Source: Termitomyces sp. T153 (Eukaryota; Basidiomycota; Agaricomycetes; Agaricales; Lyophyllaceae). Taken from it: a stretch of 12,127 nucleotides of DNA. Positions 7,408-12,127 of this stretch are shown piece by piece; within the stretch, counting starts at the first letter, position 1; each line of letters begins with the position of its first letter. The stretch covers positions 1 to 12,127 of the forward strand of contig JACKQL020000298.1 of the NCBI GenBank assembly GCA_018296165.2, in the 5' to 3' direction. The position numbers and the translations under genes are program-made. Under the pieces are notes generated by a model. It did no database searches. It was not told the DNA's origin and saw nothing but the letters and a program-made list of their open reading frames with translations.

Positions 7408-7450
7408 CCCGTGCCGTATGAGAAAATTCCCAAGCCCTCGACGGCACGGG
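7408..7450. repeat. Perfect 10-bp GC-rich inverted repeat, 23-nt loop
   Basis: CCCGTGCCGT (7408-7417) and ACGGCACGGG (7441-7450) are exact complements. A related GCACGGC lies just upstream at 7375-7381, and ACGGTAGCCGT (7395-7405) is a second small hairpin. Together they form a cluster of CACGG/CCGTG motifs within 80 bases. It may be a transposon end or a binding-site cluster. No partner terminus was found. Confidence 0.6.
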
Positions 7451-7893
7451 CAAAGTTAAGGCCGTAAACACTCGTTCCAGTACAGTAAGTTTTGAGTGAT
7501 GGTAGACATTTTTATAACAAAGTATGGGATGGACAGAAAGTTAAGACGGAATTTTCCGGACGGATACTGCGACAATGATGGGGACAAGGGGTGTGGGATC
7601 GGACAATGTTGGACATTAGATGGGAGGGGGGGTAAATCATATCAACCATATAGGAGACCCACATTGCAGATGACGCATACTTGAGGATACAGAACCAATA
7701 TATCGTAAATTGTATTAGGCAGTAAGCAAAGCATGTGTTATATGTAAGGATATGTTAGATAACGGAATATGATGACTATATGTAGGAGTAGGTGGGCGGA
7801 TGTAATGAAAGGTATGTTATGATGTGATGAGAGGTATGTTATGAAGTAAGGTAATCAATGTATGTAGGTGAGGGTGGGTGGGTTGAGAGAAAA

Positions 7894-8679
7894 CGAGGAA
7901 TGAAGTACGTATCGTGAGAATGTATGATTGTGGACTACACGTAGATGATGGTTCGAGTCTAAGAAACACCACGAGGAATGAAGTACGTATCGTGAGAACG
8001 TATACTTGTGGAACTACGCGTAGATGATGGTTTGAGTTTAAGAAACATCACGAGGAATCAAGTGCGTATCGTGAGAATGTATGCTTGTGGAACTACGCGT
8101 AGATGATGGTTTGAGTTTAAGAAACATCACGAGAAATGAAATACGTCTCGTGAGAACGTATGCTTGTGGACTACGCGTAGATGATGGTTTGAGTTTAAGA
8201 AACACCACGAGGAATGAAGTGCGTATCGTGAGAATGTATGCTTGTGGATTACGCGTAGATGATGGTCTGAGTTTAAGAAACATCACGAGGAATGAAGTGC
8301 GTATCGTGAGAACGTATGATCCTGGATTACGCGTAGATGATGGTTTGAGTTTAAGAAACACCACGAGGAATGAAGTGCGTATCGTGAGAATGTATGCTTG
8401 TGGAACTACGCGTAGATGATGGTTTGAGTTTAAGAAACATCACGAGAAATGAAGTAGGTATCGTGAGAACGTATGATTGTGGATTACGCGTAGATGATGG
8501 TTTGAGTTTAAGAAACACCACGAGGAATGAAGTGCGTATCGTGAGAATGTATGCTTGTGGAACTACGCGTAGATGATGGTTTGAGTTTAAGAAACATCAC
8601 GAGAAATGAAGTACGTATCGTGAGAACGTATGCTTGTGGACTACGCGTAGATGATGGTTTGAGTTGAGTTAAGAAACAC
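7894..8679. repeat. Minisatellite: ten 78/79-bp units, organised as ~157-bp dimers
   Basis: Units start at 7894, 7972, 8051, 8130, 8208, 8286, 8364, 8443, 8521 and 8600, each with CGAG(G/A)AAT. Shared landmarks are TATCGTGAGAA, TGTGGA(A)CTACGCGTAG, ATGATGGTTTGAGTTTAAGA and AACA(C/T)CA. The base after GTGAGAA is T in odd units and C in even units without exception, so the real period is a two-unit block of 156-159 bp. Units 7 and 9 are identical over 79 bp. The last unit has an extra GAGTT. Units 2-10 carry ACGCGT, usually inside the 10-bp palindrome CTACGCGTAG; unit 1 has ACACGT. Because 78 is divisible by three, both strands show open frames of 26-residue repeats, but the 79-bp units break those frames, so the array is not a protein gene. 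Confidence 0.97.
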
Positions 8680-8760
8680 AAAATGGACTTAATCAATATA
8701 CAGCGTACGGTGAAACTGGAGACGGACGAATCCTCGCGCACGATTCAACGGCCAGAATGA

Positions 8761-8768
8761 TATATAAG
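8761..8768 (+). promoter_or_regulatory. TATA box of the 8818 gene
   Basis: TATATAAG lies 50 bases before the chosen ATG at 8818 and about 80 bases after the minisatellite ends. That spacing allows a short leader, with a transcription start expected in the interval of about 8790-8810. It argues against the earlier in-frame ATG at 8779, which is only 10 bases from the box. Confidence 0.6.
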
Positions 8769-8817
8769 TATTACTTCCATGGTTCTTCGAAGACCACTTG
8801 TGCACTACAATCCAAGC

Positions 8818-9584
8818 ATGTTCCCCTACTCGCGCTCTTCTCGTCGCCCTGCCTTGCCTTCCTCTCTCGGTCCTATCTTCTGTCGACAATACCTGGGTGC
8901 TCTAGTAGAAGATAAACATGCAAGAGCACCCTCACTTGAGGCTGCCGAGCACAAGGAAGAAACGCTTACTCGTCGTCCCAAAGAGCTTGCGATTACTGCC
9001 ACCACTAGTACCACTGGTATCATCGGCATCACCTCCGGCGAAATCATTAAGAGAATAAGCGCCATCAAAGTGGACTTTAGTGCTTCCAAACGAAACCTTG
9101 TTACACTGTCTGACGAGCTAGTCGACTCGAGCTCGCTTCCCTTCACTCACGCTTCAAACATCAAAGCCTGCCCCCCGAACCACACATACGCGGCTGTGGA
9201 GAGGCTACAGAGGGAGGTGGAGGAGCAATGGAGGTCTTGGGCGTTGGAATCTCAGGCACAAGACGGAAAGGAGCCTGCCGCGCCCACGAACTATACTCTC
9301 CGCCCCGCGCAACTTGCGCCGGACACCATCGAGCCTGCGCTCGACATCGTCGGAGACGTTGGAGCTGAACTCGGTATACCCGTCTATAATATACCCACCG
9401 AGACAGCCCAGCTCATGAACCTTCATACTTAGATATTCTGTCTTTCGACGGAGACGCAGAGTTCACCATGATTGATCGTGACACTGAAGCGGACAACGCC
9501 GATCCCTTCATTATAATTCCTAGAGAGGCTGGGAATAGCCTCTTACAGCAGTTCAATGTTAAGGATGACGACACGATCGGTTGA
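8818..9584 (+). CDS. Unknown protein, 235 aa, two exons
   Basis: Exon 1 is 8818-9373 and exon 2 is 9433-9584. The 59-nt intron (GTATAC...CTTAG) removes an in-frame TAG and joins GAACTCG to ATATTCTG, restoring an open frame into ILSFDGDAEF and on to TGA at 9582. The start at 8818 has A at -3 and fits the TATA box; an in-frame ATG at 8779 would add 13 residues. The protein has a Ser/Arg-rich N-terminus, a possible short helix with ERLQREVEEQW at residues 128-138, a Pro/Ala-rich segment at 150-175, and an acidic C-terminus ending KDDDTIG. I recognise no family, catalytic motif or membrane span, and the basic start is not a clear signal peptide. Codons favour C or G in the third position in the middle, as in genuine fungal genes. 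It converges on the PEBP gene. A further unrecognised intron or a decayed gene remains possible. Confidence 0.5.
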
Positions 9585-10058
9585 AAGTCGATGCTTGAGT
9601 TTAACTTTCTGATGACTGACACGATTGAAATTGGATACGGAAGGAATATGATACACACTTGTGTTCTTATTATCAGATCAAAGCCCCCCTCATTAGGATA
9701 ACTCTTACAGAATGAATTTCAAGTTGACTTGAAGGACTCTCGCAAGCTTGAAACAGCGACTCATAGAGCTCCGTGGACCAGCTGTGGAATCAGGAGCCTC
9801 GATGCCTGATCTGTTGAGAAATTCTCCGCTTTGAGGAGAGGGCATGCACAAAAAATGATGCTGTACGCGTGTGGTTGAAAGATAAGTTTACATCTGAACC
9901 AGCTCAGAAATTCACGCTGAGGAAACATTTCTGAGCATCCGGGCTCTATAATAAAAATCATTTCCGCCATTTTGGAACATCGCCACTTCTGTGAGAACCT
10001 TGGCAACTGGTAGTGTGAAGAAACACACCCGGGCCATTCAAAGTCCGTGTTCAATCTC
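9585..10058. other. Intergenic region between convergent genes
   Basis: This holds the 3' flanks of the 8818 gene and of the minus-strand PEBP gene. No gene was found. A strong 10-bp hairpin at 9902-9936 is listed separately. One ACGCGT is present near 9865, outside the minisatellite. Confidence 0.6.
9902..9936. repeat. Perfect 10-bp inverted repeat between convergent genes
   Basis: GCTCAGAAAT (9902-9911) and ATTTCTGAGC (9927-9936) are exact complements around a 15-nt loop. The site lies about 150 bases beyond the poly(A) signal of the PEBP gene and about 320 bases beyond the stop of the other gene. It could assist transcription termination or bind a dimeric factor. Confidence 0.75.
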
Positions 10059-10064
10059 TTTATT
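10059..10064 (-). terminator. AATAAA poly(A) signal of the PEBP gene
   Basis: TTTATT on the plus strand gives AATAAA on the minus strand, about 20 bases after the TGA of the PEBP-like gene, within the A-rich context CACAAAATAAAGAG. Confidence 0.6.
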
Positions 10065-10083
10065 TTGTGTTCTATAAAGTAAA

Positions 10084-10914
10084 TCAAGCCGTCGTTGGGT
10101 CCGGAGCGACGCGCATAAAAGTCCCAGCAATCGGGTCTCCAAGTCCCGTAGCAGCCGCGAACGCGCTGATATTGAACAAGTCAATAGGCGTGGTGGAAGT
10201 AACCAGCCTCTGAGCATTGAACATATCAGGCTGGTTGAACAACAAAAAGATGTACCTACACCCCCAAAACAAAACAATAATAAGTGTGGCGAAGAAAGAG
10301 AGAGCGCAAAAGGCGTACCGATGCGCATCGGACCCTGCAGGAGGTGTCGGCTGCTTGAACTCAGAGAGTGCGGGCGTCCTGTTCACGAGAGCCTCGACGT
10401 GGCCTTGGCCGTTTTGAAGGCTTTGTGTGAAGTAGTTGGGCCCTAGGAAGTGCCGGATCTGGGCTTCTGTGGGGTCTTGTGGCGTTGGCGCGTCAGGATC
10501 GACGGTCGCGATGACGAAGGGCCCATTCCCGATGTCGCCTATGGCACCAAAGGTCGGTGGGCCGGCGGTAGCTGTGTTTGCGTTTGCGTGCCAGTGAGCG
10601 CCAAGCTATATTTTTTCTACATATGTACAGAAGACAGCGTACCGTTCCTGGGCAGCTGTACGCCTGCGCTTAGGGTGATCGAGTTGCCCGTTGGCTCGGG
10701 GAAGGTGACTTCGAGGAGCGCCGTTGGGTTGAAGTTGATGAATAGATCTTGCGGAATCTGGTGTATGGTTGATTCTCTGGTCATCGGTTGACGAGGTGAC
10801 GCGAATGCTTACTGAGGCAGCATCAAAGGCGGCTTTGACAGCAGATAGACTGTGGTCCTGGCTCACAGCCAGTCCGGCCAAAGACAGAAGAACAAAGCTC
10901 AATGAGGGAATCAT
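10084..10914 (-). CDS. Secreted PEBP-like (phosphatidylethanolamine-binding) protein, 213 aa, four exons
   Basis: Exons on the minus strand are 10914-10813, 10757-10643, 10571-10319 and 10255-10084. Introns of 55, 71 and 63 nt all have GT..AG ends, and phases join exactly to 213 codons plus TGA. Residues 1-18 form a signal peptide (hydrophobic core to residue 15, A-V-S before Gln19), so the product is probably secreted. The PEBP fold follows: AFDAASIPQDL and FNPTALLEVTF near the start, TVDPDAPTP at 95-103 (ligand-pocket D-P-D-x-P), H113 in RHFLGPN, PPAGSDAHRYIFLLF at 149-163 with the conserved H156, and GLGDPIAGTF at 194-203. Sequons are at N72, N136 and N185. PEBP proteins bind anionic phospholipid head groups or inhibit proteases and kinases (yeast Tfs1 inhibits carboxypeptidase Y); the ligand here is unknown. 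No frame damage is seen. The family call is firm; the role of a secreted fungal member is inference. Confidence 0.93.
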
Positions 10915-10952
10915 GAGAGGTTTGATAGTCTGAGAATGGGTTGGCCCCTCGC

Positions 10953-10962
10953 CTATTTTATA
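10953..10962 (-). promoter_or_regulatory. TATA box of the PEBP gene
   Basis: TATAAAATAG on the minus strand lies about 40 bases before the ATG at 10914. This leaves a very short 5' leader with a CA-rich stretch (CCAACCCATTCTCAGAC) where initiation is likely. It supports the chosen start codon. Confidence 0.65.
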
Positions 10963-11438
10963 CGCTGCATGTCAGGACAAATCGTGTGCTTGGGAATGTG
11001 TCGCGCAATTGTTTTCGCACAGATCAGCAGGGCATCGAATGATGAAAGATCATGCGTGTGAAGACTAGAGTGCTGTGGCATGACAGTTCTGAAACAGAGA
11101 CCTCACAGCGTTTACAGCTACAGAGTCATCCATGAGTTTGTTGAAGTAATTTGGGTGATGTATGTGAAAATTCCTATAATATTAGGTCGGCGATATGAAC
11201 GCATTGGTTCTCATCGCCTCAGTAGAAGACGGAGATAGGCGTATGGCTCAGAAAAAATCCGAGAACAGGCTAAAAATAGGCCGTCGATCAACAGCATGAC
11301 AAGGAAGCAGCGTTAACGATTCAATGGACTGCGGAGCAAGACAAGTAGATGACGTAGTTGCAGGAGTTGTTTTGGTCAGTAGTAGTGAGCGCTTAGAAGC
11401 AATCTAAGACGGAAAAGTCAATCACGAAAAGATGAGGC
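10963..11438. other. Intergenic, upstream region of the PEBP gene
   Basis: CpG content is normal. No open frame with coding character was seen on either strand. Short motifs such as GGCGAT...ATCGCC (about 11190-11217) are too small to interpret. Confidence 0.5.
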
Positions 11439-11524
11439 GGTAGAATTATCTGTGGTTGGCACTTGAGGTTGGAATCGTAGTGGTAGAATTATCTGTGGTT
11501 GGCACTTGAGGTTGGAATCGTAGT
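11439..11524. repeat. Perfect 43-bp tandem duplication
   Basis: The 43 bases at 11439-11481, beginning GGTAGAATTATCTGTGG and ending GGAATCGTAGT, are repeated without a single difference at 11482-11524. Zero divergence means a very recent event, or possibly an assembly or slippage artefact. The minus-strand 75-codon open frame here (11716-11489) starts to the right and runs into the second copy; it shows no known motif. Confidence 0.97.
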
Positions 11525-11887
11525 ATGACGAGCCAGTCTAAGTAGACGGTACTTGACAATCGGTTGGAAAACACCACGGAGTAAGCAGAAACCGTAAACC
11601 ACTGATGCTAGGTTGAACGGGATCGGAGGGGATAAGCGCAAGATTCCAGTTTGAAAAGCCAACTTGTTCTGCTCCACGGCAGACGCCGAGGAAGAGACTC
11701 GGCCTCGCCTTACCATTGCCTAAGAAGTTTAGAATCTTTAACGACGGCTGTTTTCATCATCCTGCATCTGCTCTAGCGTTTTCAGAGGCATACAGGTCAT
11801 CATCACGCATATACGCATCTCAGATCTCCACTTTTGAGAGAATCAGTCGGAGACTGCAAACAATCAAGAACTAGGTGCTCAAGCTAG
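11525..11887. other. Region without a recognised gene
   Basis: A plus-strand frame is open without an early ATG from about 11617 to a TAG at 11873. The stretch immediately before 11888 (CTCAAGCTAG) could be an intron acceptor for the frame that follows. Neither is strong enough to call an exon. Confidence 0.3.
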
Positions 11888-11962
11888 GTTGCATCACGCC
11901 GTGGCCAGGCTTGGAAACATGATGCCCTTTCCTACCTTCGTCTAGCTGAAGCATTTTTCTGG

Positions 11963-12127
11963 ATGGAAACTAAAGTAGCAGAGACCAAACAAACGTCTGT
12001 GTCCTGGGGCGATGCTGGATGGGATGGTGGCTCCGAGTTCAACGTTCAACTTTCATTTTCATCAGTTTCCGGGACTGATCCGACTGATTCGAGTCATCCG
12101 CGCTCCCGTTTTGAAGAAATTCTTGTC
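11963..12127 (+). CDS. Possible N-terminal part of a gene cut by the window edge
   Basis: From the ATG at 11963 the frame stays open for 55 codons to the last base. The same frame is open back to 11888 (80 codons in all), just after a CTAG that could be a splice acceptor. So this may be either the first exon or an internal exon in which the ATG is an ordinary methionine; the upstream residues read AWKHDALSYLRLAEAFF. After the ATG come a Trp/Gly-rich patch (SWGDAGWDGG), a Ser/Thr/Asp-rich stretch and a helical end (SRFEEILV). I recognise no family. The length is only modest evidence against chance, and the context at the ATG is G at -2 and -1 without A at -3. Confidence 0.25.
   Translation, partial: METKVAETKQTSVSWGDAGWDGGSEFNVQLSFSSVSGTDPTDSSHPRSRFEEILV

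Larger units (their letters stand above)
7087..7893. other. CpG-normal intergenic DNA with small repeats, no gene recognised
   Basis: CpG is frequent again here. A 62-codon open frame at 7496-7684 has no convincing coding features. From about 7700 the plus strand is rich in purines and TATG/GTAGG strings (AGGTATGTTATGA occurs twice near 7811-7845), leading into the minisatellite. Small inverted and direct repeats inside are listed separately. Confidence 0.5.

Noticed and set aside
7496..7684. 62-codon plus-strand open frame
   Set aside because: Short, with no motif, a Gly/Asp-rich low-complexity end, no promoter evidence, and set in repeat-bearing intergenic DNA.
7894..8679. CRISPR-like array
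   Set aside because: Units are directly contiguous with no unique spacers, and the genome is clearly eukaryotic.
7894..8741. Open frames on both strands encoding 26-residue repeats (RVDDGLSLRN type)
   Set aside because: They arise because the 78-bp unit is divisible by three. The 79-bp units shift the frame, every strand and frame shows similar effects, and there is no start region or domain. It is a noncoding minisatellite.
8779..8817. Upstream in-frame ATG as the start of the 8818 gene
   Set aside because: It is only 10 bases beyond the TATA box, so it probably lies before the transcription start. The 8818 ATG has better spacing and A at -3.
8826..9146. 106-codon minus-strand open frame
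   Set aside because: It lies antisense to exon 1 of the plus-strand gene, which has the TATA box and a consistent intron.
10450..10791. 113-codon plus-strand open frame
   Set aside because: It is the shadow of exons 2 and 3 of the PEBP gene on the opposite strand.
11617..11873. Plus-strand frame open for about 85 codons
   Set aside because: It contains no early ATG, ends at a TAG, and shows no motif. It could be an exon only if linked by an intron to 11888, for which there is no further support.

Overview
The window looks like a piece of an Agaricomycete (mushroom-forming basidiomycete) nuclear genome. The evidence is short introns of 55-71 nt with GT..AG ends, TATA-box promoters, a secreted PEBP-family gene with fungal-type motifs, and a decayed DUF4139 (MuiA-like) gene with the many-short-intron structure common in basidiomycetes. 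No rRNA, tRNA or CRISPR was seen, and nothing suggests a prokaryote.

The window has two halves that behave very differently. From about 480 to 6772 the DNA is almost devoid of CpG: I count by eye about 8 CpG between 481 and 6720, whereas the 300 bases from 6781 to 7080 alone hold about 19. TpG and CpA are abundant, as expected when methylated CpG has deaminated over a long time. This block holds old direct and tandem repeats, a possible KDZ-type transposase scrap (1500-1865), unidentified open stretches, a clearly recognisable six-exon DUF4139/DUF4140 pseudogene (3758-5883), a 4-copy tandem repeat (6010-6225) and a probable LTR preceded by a polypurine tract (6407-6772). The CpG-poor block ends where the LTR ends.

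Just past that edge sits a 279-bp fold-back element (6803-7081) with inverted arms of about 105 bp and a perfect 5-bp target-site duplication, TTTAG. Most substitutions between its two arms are CpG transitions. CpG-rich unassigned DNA with small inverted and direct repeats follows (7087-7893). Next comes a 10-copy minisatellite of 78/79-bp units (7894-8679), which alternate in type to give a dimer of about 157 bp. Nine of the ten units carry ACGCGT.

The right part is gene-bearing. A TATA box (8761) precedes a two-exon gene of unknown function on the plus strand (8818-9584, 235 aa). It converges on a four-exon minus-strand gene for a secreted PEBP-like protein (10914 down to 10084, 213 aa) with its own TATA box and an AATAAA signal. 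The rest (10963-12127) is mostly intergenic. It contains a perfect 43-bp tandem duplication (11439-11524) and, at the right edge, an open frame that runs out of the window (from 11963, open back to 11888) and may be the start of another gene. The two intact genes show no obvious functional link; they are neighbours in convergent orientation.
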